A DNA stretch of 64,000 bases from Leifsonia xyli. Its GTDB lineage: Bacteria > Actinomycetota > Actinomycetes > Actinomycetales > Microbacteriaceae. Each line of letters begins with the position of its first letter. The first letter of the stretch is position 1. Under the pieces are notes generated by a model. It saw only the letters and a program-made list of their open reading frames with translations. It made no database searches and was not told where the DNA came from. The DNA lies in the NCBI GenBank assembly GCA_003243275.1, contig QFQR01000002.1:310001-374000 (forward strand), written 5' to 3'. Shown piece after piece: positions 19,507 through 27,702 of this stretch. The position numbers were made by a program, and so were the translations under genes.

Positions 19507-19989
19507 ATGCTCTTCGAGGTCGGCGAAACCGTCGTTTACCCCCATCACGGTGCGGCAACCATCATCGAGGTGAAGGACAGGGTCGTCAGAGGTGAGACCA
19601 AGAAATACCTGAAGCTCAACGTCACTCAGGGCGACCTGATCATCGAGGTTCCGGCCGACAACGTCGACCTCGTCGGCGTTCGCGACGTGATCGGCAAGGA
19701 GGGCCTCGACCGGGTCTTCGAGGTGCTGCGCGCCCCCTTCACGGAGGAGCCCACCAACTGGAGCCGCCGCTACAAGGCGAACCTCGAGAAGCTCGCCTCG
19801 GGCGACGTCATCAAGGTCTCCGAGGTGGTGCGCGACCTGTGGCGTCGCGATCAGGACCGCGGCCTCTCGGCCGGGGAGAAGCGGATGCTCGCGAAGGCCC
19901 GCCAGATCCTCATCTCCGAGCTCGCGCTCGCCGAGAAGACCGACGAGGAGAAGGCCTCGACCGTGCTCGACGAGGTTCTCGCCTCCTGA
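19507..19989 (+). CDS. carD: CarD-family RNA polymerase-binding transcription factor
   Basis: 160 aa. The N-terminal CarD_CdnL_TRCF domain (FEVGETVVYPHHGAATI) binds the RNA polymerase beta subunit. The C-terminal helical DNA-binding part carries the conserved Trp in EEPTNWSRRYK that stabilises the open promoter complex. Essential in mycobacteria and acts at ribosomal RNA promoters. TAAAAT at 19475-19480 is a likely -10, and GAAGGA precedes the ATG. carD followed by ispDF matches the conserved actinobacterial order. Confidence 0.96.
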   Translation: MLFEVGETVVYPHHGAATIIEVKDRVVRGETKKYLKLNVTQGDLIIEVPADNVDLVGVRDVIGKEGLDRVFEVLRAPFTEEPTNWSRRYKANLEKLASGDVIKVSEVVRDLWRRDQDRGLSAGEKRMLAKARQILISELALAEKTDEEKASTVLDEVLAS

Positions 19990-19993
19990 CGCG

Positions 19994-20158
19994 AGCCGGT
20001 TGAGGGGCACCCGGCGAGGGTGCTCAAACCCAGCCGGTTGAGGAGTGCCGCCCGGCGAGGGTGCGCCAACCCAGCCGGTTGAGGAGTGCCGCCCGGCGAG
20101 GGTGCGCCAACCCAGCCGGTTGAGGAGCGCCGCCCGGAGGGCGACGCGTCTCGAAACC
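19994..20158. repeat. 41-bp tandem repeat array, about four units
   Basis: Two nearly identical 41-nt units start at 20031 and 20072 (each opens CAGCCGGTTGAGGAGTGCC). They are flanked by a degenerate unit from 19994 and a divergent final unit from 20113 that ends TCTCGAAACCCCC. The edges match the GGTTGAG...CGAAACC element seen elsewhere in this window. Confidence 0.85.
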
Positions 20159-20180
20159 CCCGCACCCCTAGGCTCGTCTC

Positions 20181-21341
20181 ATGCCTTCACGCCCGGATGT
20201 GCGCCTCGCGGTCATCGTCGTCGCGGCCGGCAACGGCACCCGCCTCGGCGAGGGGCAGCCGAAGGCCTTCGTGGAGCTCCACGGGGTCACGATCCTCGAG
20301 CACGCGCTGCGCGGGGTGTTCGGGGCCACCCATCCGGCGCAGGTGATCGTGGTCGCGCCGGCCGCTCTCGTCGCGCGCGCCCGGACGATCGCGGAGCACG
20401 CCGCGGGAGCCGCATCCGGGTACCTGACGGTCGTGGCGGGCGGCGACACCCGGCAGCGCTCTGTGGCGGCGGGACTCGCGGTGCTCGCCGAGGGGGTCGA
20501 GGTGGTGCTCGTGCACGACGCGGCGCGTGCGCTGGCACCGAGCGCCCTCATCGATCGCGTCGCGGGGGCGGTGCGGGGTGGCAGCGGTGTCATCCCGGCG
20601 CTTCCCGTGATCGACACGGTGAAGCGCGTCGATGGCGACCGCGTGCTCGAGGCGGTCGATCGCAGCGAGCTGGTGCATGTGCAGACCCCGCAGGGCTTCC
20701 CTCGTGCGGAGCTCGTGGCGGCCTACGCGGCGGCGAGCGAGGAGTTCACCGACGACGCCGCGCTCTTCGCGGCTGCGGGCGGCCCCGTGCTGACGGTGCC
20801 AGGCGAGCCGCGGGCGTTCAAGATCACGACCCCGTGGGATCTCGGCCGTGCCGAGCAGCTGCTGGATGCCGACCGCGGCATCCGCACGGGTCTCGGGGTC
20901 GATGCGCACCGCTACGACGAGACGGTGCCGCTCTGGCTGGGCGGCGTGTACTTCCCCGACGAGCCGGGGCTCGCGGGGCACTCCGACGGGGATGCGGTGA
21001 TCCACGCGATCTGCGACGCGCTGCTCTCGGCGGCCGGCCTCGGCGACATCGGCTCCCGGTTCGGCTCGGCGGCCCCCGAGTACGCGGATGCTGCGAGCGA
21101 GGTCTTTCTGCGCGAGACGCTTGCGCTCGTCGCGGGCGCCGGGTTCCGGGTGGGCAACGTCGCGGTGCAGGTGGTCGCGAACCGGCCACGGCTGGCGGCG
21201 CGCCGGGTGGAGCTCGAGGCTCATCTGGGCGGGCTGCTCGGTGCGCCGGTGAGCGTCGCCGCGACGACCTCCGATGGGCTCGGCTTCTCCGGTCGGGGCG
21301 AGGGTCTGCTCGCCGTCGCGACCGCGCTTCTCTCGCGCTAG
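20181..21341 (+). CDS. ispDF: bifunctional IspD/IspF isoprenoid (MEP pathway) enzyme
   Basis: A fusion of two consecutive-pathway enzymes in 386 aa. The N-terminal IspD domain (cytidylyltransferase) has AAGNGTRLGEGQPKAF. The C-terminal IspF domain (cyclodiphosphate synthase, from about residue 230) has the metal ligands in GVDAHRYDE and HSDGDAVIHAI and ends TSDGLGFSGRGEG. M. tuberculosis keeps these as separate adjacent genes; here they are one reading frame. TAGGCT (20169-20174) lies 6 nt before ATG, so the mRNA is probably leaderless. Confidence 0.96.
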   Translation: MPSRPDVRLAVIVVAAGNGTRLGEGQPKAFVELHGVTILEHALRGVFGATHPAQVIVVAPAALVARARTIAEHAAGAASGYLTVVAGGDTRQRSVAAGLAVLAEGVEVVLVHDAARALAPSALIDRVAGAVRGGSGVIPALPVIDTVKRVDGDRVLEAVDRSELVHVQTPQGFPRAELVAAYAAASEEFTDDAALFAAAGGPVLTVPGEPRAFKITTPWDLGRAEQLLDADRGIRTGLGVDAHRYDETVPLWLGGVYFPDEPGLAGHSDGDAVIHAICDALLSAAGLGDIGSRFGSAAPEYADAASEVFLRETLALVAGAGFRVGNVAVQVVANRPRLAARRVELEAHLGGLLGAPVSVAATTSDGLGFSGRGEGLLAVATALLSR

Positions 21342-21397
21342 CATCCGTCCGCGCGACAGTTCTCCGCACCGCGCGCCACCGATCACTGCCGCAGGGT

Positions 21398-21419
21398 GCC
21401 AAACGCTGCAGCGTTTGGC
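21398..21419. promoter_or_regulatory. 22-bp perfect palindrome downstream of ispDF
   Basis: GCCAAACGCTGC and its exact reverse complement form a 22-bp palindrome. It shares the core AAACGCTnnAGCGTTT with the paired sites at 13838-13907. It lies between convergent ispDF and htaA, so a transcription-end or repeat role is as likely as an operator. Confidence 0.7.
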
Positions 21420-21450
21420 CCCACCTCCCGAGAGAGGAGGGGATGCGGAA

Positions 21451-21491
21451 CCGCCCGCCCGGTCCCGGGTGCGCCGGGGCCGGACGGGCGG
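21451..21491. terminator. GC-rich stem-loop between ispDF and htaA
   Basis: CCGCCCG (21451-21457) pairs with CGGGCGG (21485-21491), with further CCCGG/CCGGG pairing inside. It is placed to end both convergent genes. There is no U tract on either strand. Confidence 0.45.
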
Positions 21492-21505
21492 AGTCGTGCC
21501 GTGGG

Positions 21506-24500
21506 TCAGGCGCGGCGGCGACGCACCAGCACGATGGCGACGGTCGCGATGATCGCCGCGACGAGCAGGGCGATGAGCACGGTCGCCCAGACGGGCCACT
21601 CGGATGACGCCGGCGCGGGGGCGATGACGTCGTCCGTCGCCTCGGCGGTCGGCTTCTCAGCGGCGGCTCCGCATCCGCTGTCCACGGTCGCGGTGATCGT
21701 CAGCGGATCGAGCGCCTCGCCCTCGGGGTAGGTGCCGAAGGCGGCGGCACCGGCGGCCGAGAGGGTCGCGGGAACGTCCGCCCAGGTGATCGTGTCGCCG
21801 TCACGCGTGCTCGTCACCGCCGAGAGGTCGAGCTCGGCGAACTCGACGCCGGTCTGCGCGACCGCCTCTCCCTGCTGCGTCGTGCCGCTCACGTCCAGCA
21901 GCAGCACGGCGCGGTCGCCGTCGATCACGACGCGCGGGTTCGCGATCGTCGTGTCGAGGGCGCCGGAGTGCCCCGTGAAGCGCACCGAGCCCGAGTACTG
22001 CACGTCGAGCGCGCCGTTCGCATCCGCGCCGCCGGTTCCGGCGGTCCAGGTGAAGACCGGAGTCGCGTAGCTGACGCCGCCGTCGGTCGTCCACTCGCCG
22101 TTGGCGATCGAGCCGTCGATGTAGGCGCGGAAGGTCTCCTTGAAGCCCCACACGAGCGTCGCGTCCGACACCGTGCACTGCAGCTCGGAGGCGGCGGCGA
22201 TCGTCAGCACGGTGCCGCGGTCGACCGAGCCCTGGAAGGTGAGCGTGTGCTCGCCGGTGAGGCCACGGGGCAGCGTGCCGGTCCAGGTGACGCGGCCCGA
22301 CGCATCCGCCGTCAGGTTCTCGGCGAGCACCGTCGGGGTCGAGTAGATCACCGCGAGGATGCCGGTCTCGTTCGGCTGGAAGCCCTCGGCCTCCGCCGTG
22401 ACCTCGCCGCCCTCCACGAGCGAGCCCGCGGTGACGGTGAGGCCCTCGGTGGCGGGCGGCGTCGCGTCGGGGGTGTTGGCGGTCTTCGTGGTGGCGGATG
22501 CCACGACCACGGTTCCGGCGGAGGTGCTGTTCGCCGAACCGACGGTGAAGGTCACCGCATCCAGCGCCGTGCCCGCGGGGTAGAAGCTGCTGCCTCCGAA
22601 GGTGAAGGCGCTGGAGCCCGCCGCGGTGAGCGTCGCCGGAACGTTCGCGTAGCGCACGGCGCCGGTGGCATCCGTCGACTGCGATCCGGAGCCGAGCGCG
22701 AGGCTCGCGAAGGCGACGCGGGTGCCGCCGTTCACGCGCAGCAGCAGGGTGCCGCTGGTCGCCGAGTCGATGCGCACCTGCGGGTCGGAGAGCCGCAGGT
22801 CGAGCACGCCGCTGTGGCCGGTGAAGCGCACGGTGCCCGCGTAGGAGGCGGTGCCGAGGCCGTTCACGAGCAGGGCGGCATCCGTCTGCGGGAACACGAA
22901 GGCGCCCCCCGATGCGCTCGCGCCGGTCGTGGAGATCGCGCCGGTCGCGATGGGCCCGGTGACGTACGAGCGGAAGCTCGCCTTGACGCCCCAGCTGAGG
23001 CTGCCCGCCGTCGGGGTCGGCACGACGACCGGGGGCGGGAAGATCGCGTTCCACTGGGCGTCGGCGACGGTGATGGCACCGCGGGCGTAGGTGGTGGCAT
23101 CGCTCGGGTTGCTGCGGGTCTTCCAGGCGATGACCTCGTACTGCTTGGCCCGGTCGAGGGAGGCCGTGGGCGCGGTGAGCGTCTGCGTGAAGGTTCCCCC
23201 CGTGATGGTGAGCTGCGCGGGGGCGCCGAGGAACGCCGTGTTGCTGCCCTTCTCGATGATCGAGAGGTAGCTCGTCGCCGCCGTGAAGTCGGTGCCCGTC
23301 ACCTCGACGGTGAGCCCGCCCGCCGTGCTCGCGTCGCGCACGGTCGCGGTGAGCGCCGCGGCCGGGAACATCGCGTTCCACTGCGCGTCGGTGATGGCGA
23401 CGTCGGCGCGCGAGTAGGTGGTGTCGGGGCCGGGGTAGCTGCGGGTCTTCCACGCGATGACCTCGTACTGCTTCGCCCGGTCGAGGGATGCGGTGGGCGC
23501 GGTGAGCGAGGCGGTGAAGGTGCCGCCGGTGATGTCGAGGCGCGCCGCGGCACCCACGAAGGCGGTGTCGCTGCCCTTCTCGATGAGGGAGAGGTAGCTC
23601 GCGGCGATGCCGTCGAAGTCCGTTCCGGTGACCTCGACCGTGAGGCCGCCCGACTGCGTCGCGGAGGTGACCGTCGCGCCGAGCGTGGGCACGGGCGGGA
23701 TGAGCGCGTCCCACTGGGCGTCGGTGAGGGTGACGTCGGCGCGGGCGTAGGTCGTGGCGGAGCCCGGGTTGCTGCGGGTCTTCCAGGCGATGACCTCGTA
23801 CTGCTTGGTCTTGTCGAGGGAGGCCGCGGACGCGGTGAGAGTCTGGGTGAAGGCGCCGTCGGTGATGGCGAGCTGGGCGGGGGCGCCGACGAGGGCGGTG
23901 TCGCTGCCCTTCTCGATGAGGGAGAGGTAGCTCGCGGTGATGCCGGCGAAGTCCGTTCCGGACACCTGGACGGTGAGGCCGGCGGCCTGTGTGGCCGTGG
24001 TGACCGCCACACCGAGCGTCGGCACGACGGGCGCCTGCTCGACGGGCCAGCTGAACGACACGGCGTCGAGGGCGGTGCCTGCCGCGTAGAAGCCCGCGAA
24101 GGCGGGGGCGCCCGACTCGGTGAGGGTTGCGGGAACGCCGCTGTAGGTCACGGTGGTCGCCGTGGAGTTGTTGGTGCCGGCCGCCAGGTCGAGCGAGGCG
24201 AACACGACATCCGAGTAGGTGGTCGGCTCGCTGCCGCCCAGCGGAAGGGACGCGGCGTCGAGCACGAGCTCGGCGGTCGTGGCGGAGGTGATGCGCACCT
24301 TGACGTCGCTGAAGCTCAGGTCGAGCTGGCCCGAGTGGCCGGTGAAGCGCAGCGAGCCCGGGTAGGCGACCGTTCCGGTGCCCGCGCTCGTGGACCCGGT
24401 GCCGTTCGACCATGTGTAGGGGGTCGCGGTTCCCACCTGGGTGGCGGTCACGCTGCCACCCGCGAAGCCGTTGATGTAGTTGACGAAGCTCGTTTTGACG

Positions 24501-24685
24501 CCCCACTGCAGGGTCGCGCCGGCGACGTCGCCGGGTGCGGCGGTCGCGGATGCGGTGGGCAGGAGCACGCTCGCGAGCGCGAGCAGGGGGACGAGCAGGA
24601 AGGCGATCCAGGGCGCGCGTGAGCGCGCGCGGTCAGGCGCATACGACAAGAGAGAATCTCCGTGGGTTGGGTGTGATCGAGTCAT
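21506..24685 (-). CDS. htaA: HtaA-domain cell-surface haem-binding protein, 1059 aa
   Basis: Secreted, membrane-anchored protein: signal peptide to about residue 50 (cut near TASATAA), C-terminal helix at 1033-1055 and an RRRRA tail. Three HtaA haem-binding domains start TLQWGVKTSF (~58), SLSWGVKASF (~560) and TLVWGFKETF (~845). Between the first two lie three ~110-residue repeats (from ~220, ~331, ~440) with GTDFxGIxASYLSLIEKGS and KQYEVIAWKTRS. An IdeR/DtxR box lies just upstream. A TTG at 24649 has a better ribosome site (GGAG, 8 nt) than the ATG used here and would shorten the protein by 12 residues. Confidence 0.9.
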   Translation of the reverse strand: MTRSHPTHGDSLLSYAPDRARSRAPWIAFLLVPLLALASVLLPTASATAAPGDVAGATLQWGVKTSFVNYINGFAGGSVTATQVGTATPYTWSNGTGSTSAGTGTVAYPGSLRFTGHSGQLDLSFSDVKVRITSATTAELVLDAASLPLGGSEPTTYSDVVFASLDLAAGTNNSTATTVTYSGVPATLTESGAPAFAGFYAAGTALDAVSFSWPVEQAPVVPTLGVAVTTATQAAGLTVQVSGTDFAGITASYLSLIEKGSDTALVGAPAQLAITDGAFTQTLTASAASLDKTKQYEVIAWKTRSNPGSATTYARADVTLTDAQWDALIPPVPTLGATVTSATQSGGLTVEVTGTDFDGIAASYLSLIEKGSDTAFVGAAARLDITGGTFTASLTAPTASLDRAKQYEVIAWKTRSYPGPDTTYSRADVAITDAQWNAMFPAAALTATVRDASTAGGLTVEVTGTDFTAATSYLSIIEKGSNTAFLGAPAQLTITGGTFTQTLTAPTASLDRAKQYEVIAWKTRSNPSDATTYARGAITVADAQWNAIFPPPVVVPTPTAGSLSWGVKASFRSYVTGPIATGAISTTGASASGGAFVFPQTDAALLVNGLGTASYAGTVRFTGHSGVLDLRLSDPQVRIDSATSGTLLLRVNGGTRVAFASLALGSGSQSTDATGAVRYANVPATLTAAGSSAFTFGGSSFYPAGTALDAVTFTVGSANSTSAGTVVVASATTKTANTPDATPPATEGLTVTAGSLVEGGEVTAEAEGFQPNETGILAVIYSTPTVLAENLTADASGRVTWTGTLPRGLTGEHTLTFQGSVDRGTVLTIAAASELQCTVSDATLVWGFKETFRAYIDGSIANGEWTTDGGVSYATPVFTWTAGTGGADANGALDVQYSGSVRFTGHSGALDTTIANPRVVIDGDRAVLLLDVSGTTQQGEAVAQTGVEFAELDLSAVTSTRDGDTITWADVPATLSAAGAAAFGTYPEGEALDPLTITATVDSGCGAAAEKPTAEATDDVIAPAPASSEWPVWATVLIALLVAAIIATVAIVLVRRRRA

Positions 24686-24708
24686 GCGACGCGCACCATC
24701 GCTGACAC

Positions 24709-24727
24709 TCAGGTAAGCCTTACCTTA
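24709..24727 (-). promoter_or_regulatory. IdeR/DtxR iron box upstream of htaA
   Basis: On the minus strand the 19-mer TAAGGTAAGGCTTACCTGA matches the DtxR/IdeR consensus TTAGGTTAGGCTAACCTAA at 15 of 19 positions, including both GG-CC half-site cores. It ends 23 nt before the htaA ATG, so bound IdeR-Fe(II) would block transcription when iron is sufficient. Confidence 0.88.
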
Positions 24728-24819
24728 CCGAACCTCGCATCCGTTGTCGAACCCGTGCGGTTTGCGGGCCGCCGGCGACATCCGGGCACCTGGATCGGCG
24801 CCGCCGGTAAACTCGGCGG

Positions 24820-26229
24820 GTGACGATCCGCCTCTACGACAGCCGCGCCCAGGCGCCGCGTGATTTCGAGCCCCTCGAGCCTGGACGTGTGGGCATGTAC
24901 GTCTGCGGTCCGACCGTGCAGTCCTCGCCCCACGTCGGCCACCTCCGCTCGGCCCTCGCCTACGACCTGTGGCGGCGCTGGTTCGGCTACCGCGGCTACG
25001 ACGTCACCTTCGTGCGCAACGTCACCGACATCGACGACAAGGTGCTCGCCAACGCCTCCGAGCGCGAGCCCTGGTGGGCGGTCGCCTACCGCGTCGAGCT
25101 CGAGTTCACGGAGGGATACCGGGCCATCGGCATCCTGCCCCCGAGCTACGAGCCGCGAGCCACCGCGAGCATCCCCCAGATGCAGGAGCTCATCGAGACC
25201 CTCATCGAGCGCGGTCACGCCTACGTCGCCGACGACGGCACGGGCGACGTCTACTTCGACGTGCGCACCTGGCCCAGCTACGGCGAGCTCACGAGGCAGC
25301 GCCTCGCCGACATGGCCGAATCGCCCGACGCGGAGACCCGCGGCAAGCGCGACCCGCGCGACTTCGCCCTGTGGAAGGGGTCGAAGGAGGGCGAGCCCGA
25401 GTCGGCCTCCTGGAACTCCCCGTGGGGGGCAGGGCGCCCCGGATGGCACATCGAGTGCTCGGCGATGTCGAAGCGCTACCTGGGGGCCGAGTTCGACATC
25501 CACGGCGGCGGCCTCGACCTGCGCTTCCCGCACCACGAGAACGAACTCGCGCAGTCGACCGCGGCGGGCGACCGGTTCGCGCAGTACTGGGTGCACAACG
25601 GCATCGTCATGGTCGAGGGGCAGAAGATGTCGAAGTCGCTCGGCAACTCGATCTTCGCCGCCGAGTTCCTCGCCCTCGCGCGCCCCGTCGTCGTGCGCTA
25701 CTACCTCGCGAGCGCCCACTACCGCTCGGTGATCGACTACCACCCCGGCGCGCTGGAGGAGGCGGAGGCCGCCCTCGACCGGATCGCCGGATTCCTCGAG
25801 CGTGCCGAACGGGCGCTCGAGGCGGGGCCGGCCGGCCCGGGCGACGGGCGGGTGGCGGATGCCTTCGCGGCGGCCATGGACGACGACCTCGGCGTGCCGC
25901 AGGCGCTCGGGGTGCTGCACGAGACGGTGCGCGCAGGCAACAGCGCGCTCGACGCGGGCGATCTCGCCCAGGTGGCGGTGCTCCGCGAGCAGGTGAAGGC
26001 GATGGCAGGCGTGCTGGGCGTCGACCCGACCGCTCCCGAGTGGGCGGATGCCGCATCCGGCGCAGCCGACACCGCGCTCGACGCGCTCGTCGGGGCACTG
26101 CTCGCCGAACGGGCGGAGGCGCGCGCGGCGAAGGACTTCGCGGCATCCGATCGCATCCGCGACGAGCTCGCCACCGCGGGCATCGCGATCGAGGACACCC
26201 CGGACGGCGCCCGCTGGAGCCTCGCGTGA
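24820..26229 (+). CDS. cysS: cysteinyl-tRNA synthetase
   Basis: Class I aminoacyl-tRNA synthetase, 469 aa, standard length. Zinc and substrate motifs are present: MYVCGPTVQSSPHVGHLRS (HIGH-type), WHIECSAMS, HGGGLDLRFPHHENE, and KMSKS at residues ~268-272. The full anticodon-binding C-terminus argues for true CysS rather than MshC. TAAACT (24808-24813) lies 6 nt before GTG, a leaderless start. rlmB follows, as in other Actinobacteria. Confidence 0.96.
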   Translation: MTIRLYDSRAQAPRDFEPLEPGRVGMYVCGPTVQSSPHVGHLRSALAYDLWRRWFGYRGYDVTFVRNVTDIDDKVLANASEREPWWAVAYRVELEFTEGYRAIGILPPSYEPRATASIPQMQELIETLIERGHAYVADDGTGDVYFDVRTWPSYGELTRQRLADMAESPDAETRGKRDPRDFALWKGSKEGEPESASWNSPWGAGRPGWHIECSAMSKRYLGAEFDIHGGGLDLRFPHHENELAQSTAAGDRFAQYWVHNGIVMVEGQKMSKSLGNSIFAAEFLALARPVVVRYYLASAHYRSVIDYHPGALEEAEAALDRIAGFLERAERALEAGPAGPGDGRVADAFAAAMDDDLGVPQALGVLHETVRAGNSALDAGDLAQVAVLREQVKAMAGVLGVDPTAPEWADAASGAADTALDALVGALLAERAEARAAKDFAASDRIRDELATAGIAIEDTPDGARWSLA

Positions 26230-26269
26230 GCCCGCATCCGACTCCGATCACGACGCAGGGGAGCCCCTC

Positions 26270-27250
26270 ATGACGAAGCCCGGACGACCCGGAGCGCGCA
26301 AGGCCAAGAAAGGTGCCACGACCGGCACCGGCGGTCATGGCCGCAAGGCGCTCGAAGGCAAAGGCCCCACCCCGAAGGCGACCGACCGCAGCTGGCACGT
26401 CGCCGGCAAGCGGAAGGCCGCCAACGAGCGCCTCGAGGCGGCGCGTGCCCGGCACGGCAAGCCCGAGGCCGGCAAGCGTCCGCCGCGGCCCAAGAAGTCC
26501 GACGACTCCGAGCTGGTCACCGGACGCAACTCGGTCGTCGAGGCGCTGCGCGCCCGCATCCCCGCATCCACCCTCTACATCGCGGCCCGCGCCGAGATGG
26601 ACGACCGCATGAAGGAGGCGCTGTCGCTCGCGACGAAGCGCGAGATCCCCGTGCTCGAGGTGATGCGCCAGGAGATGGACCGGATGACGGGTCCGGATGC
26701 CGTGCACCAGGGCATCGTGCTGAAGGTGCCCGCCTACGAGTACGCGTACCCGATGGATCTGCTCGAGCAGGCGGTGGATGCCGGCAGGACGCCGCTGTTC
26801 GTCGCGCTCGACGGCGTGACCGACCCGCGCAACCTCGGCGCCATCGTGCGCTCGGCCGCCGCGTTCGGCGCGCAGGGCGTGATCGTGCCGCAGCGCCGCT
26901 CGGTGGGCATGACGGCATCCGCCTGGAAGACCTCGGCCGGCGCCGCCGCGCGGGTGCCGGTCGCGATGGCGGCGAACCTCACGCAGACGCTCACCGCCTT
27001 CAAGAAGCAGGGCGTGTTCGTGCTGGGGCTCGACGGCGGAGGCGACACCCCGCTGCCCGGCATCTCGTTCGCCGACCGGCCGATCGTGATCGTCGTGGGC
27101 TCAGAGGGCAAGGGCCTCTCGCGGCTCGTCACGGAGAGCTGCGACGCGGTCGTCTCGATCCCGATCAGTTCCGACACCGAGTCGCTCAACGCCGGCATCG
27201 CCGTGTCGGTCGCCCTCTACGAGGTCGCGAAGCTCCGCGCGTCGAGGTAG
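26270..27250 (+). CDS. rlmB: 23S rRNA 2'-O-ribose methyltransferase RlmB (TrmH/SpoU family)
   Basis: 326 aa. A basic, Lys/Arg-rich N-terminal extension of ~78 residues precedes the substrate-binding domain (LVTGRNSVVEALRA) and the SPOUT methyltransferase core: motif 1 DGVTDPRNLGAIVRSA, motif 2 VIVVGSEGKGLSRL, motif 3 ISSDTESLNAGIAVSVALYE. The catalytic Arg is in motif 1 and the knot in motifs 2-3. The preceding 40-nt gap after cysS contains GGGGAG before the ATG. The 3' end overlaps the convergent gene by 34 nt. Confidence 0.93.
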   Translation: MTKPGRPGARKAKKGATTGTGGHGRKALEGKGPTPKATDRSWHVAGKRKAANERLEAARARHGKPEAGKRPPRPKKSDDSELVTGRNSVVEALRARIPASTLYIAARAEMDDRMKEALSLATKREIPVLEVMRQEMDRMTGPDAVHQGIVLKVPAYEYAYPMDLLEQAVDAGRTPLFVALDGVTDPRNLGAIVRSAAAFGAQGVIVPQRRSVGMTASAWKTSAGAAARVPVAMAANLTQTLTAFKKQGVFVLGLDGGGDTPLPGISFADRPIVIVVGSEGKGLSRLVTESCDAVVSIPISSDTESLNAGIAVSVALYEVAKLRASR

Positions 27251-27702
27251 CGGCGCACCGCCTCCGCCGCGGTCGCGTGGTCGACCACATCCGGCTCGCC
27301 CGAGGTGGTGATGGTGCCGACGAGTTCGCCCGCGACGAAGATCGGGATCGCGCCACCGTGGGCGCGCAGGATGCCGTGGTCGACATCCGTGCGCTCCTCG
27401 AACGGGGTGCCGGCCTCCTCGTGGCGGCGCCGCACGAGCAGCGATGGCTCGCCGAAGCGTTCCGCGACGGCCGCCTTCCCCGCGAGCCAGACATCGTTGC
27501 CCGGCCCGGTCGTGCCGAGCTTCGCCTGGAACACCACGTCGCCGCGCAGCACGATGCGCACCGCGAGGTCGAGTGCCCGCTCGTCGATCACCTCGAGCGC
27601 CGCGAGCCCCAGGTCGACCGCGTCGTCGTTCGTGAACGACGGGACCTCGAACGCATCCTCGAGCTCCAGCTCGGCCCGCGTGTACTCCGGCAACTCGCTC
27701 AT
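27217..27702 (-). CDS. GlcG/HbpS-like (UPF0303) haem-degrading-domain protein
   Basis: 161 aa of the GlcG/HbpS fold, often annotated as heme-degrading domain-containing. Typical segments are VRIVLRGDVVFQAKLGTTGPGND, FEERTDVDHGILRAHGGAIPIFV and GTITTSGEPDVVDH. Homologues bind haem, cobalamin or small ligands; the actual role is unknown. The ATG overlaps the upstream stop by one base (TGATG), coupling it to the DUF4032 gene. Its last 34 nt are antisense to rlmB. Confidence 0.82.
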   Translation of the reverse strand: MSELPEYTRAELELEDAFEVPSFTNDDAVDLGLAALEVIDERALDLAVRIVLRGDVVFQAKLGTTGPGNDVWLAGKAAVAERFGEPSLLVRRRHEEAGTPFEERTDVDHGILRAHGGAIPIFVAGELVGTITTSGEPDVVDHATAAEAVRRYLDARSFATS

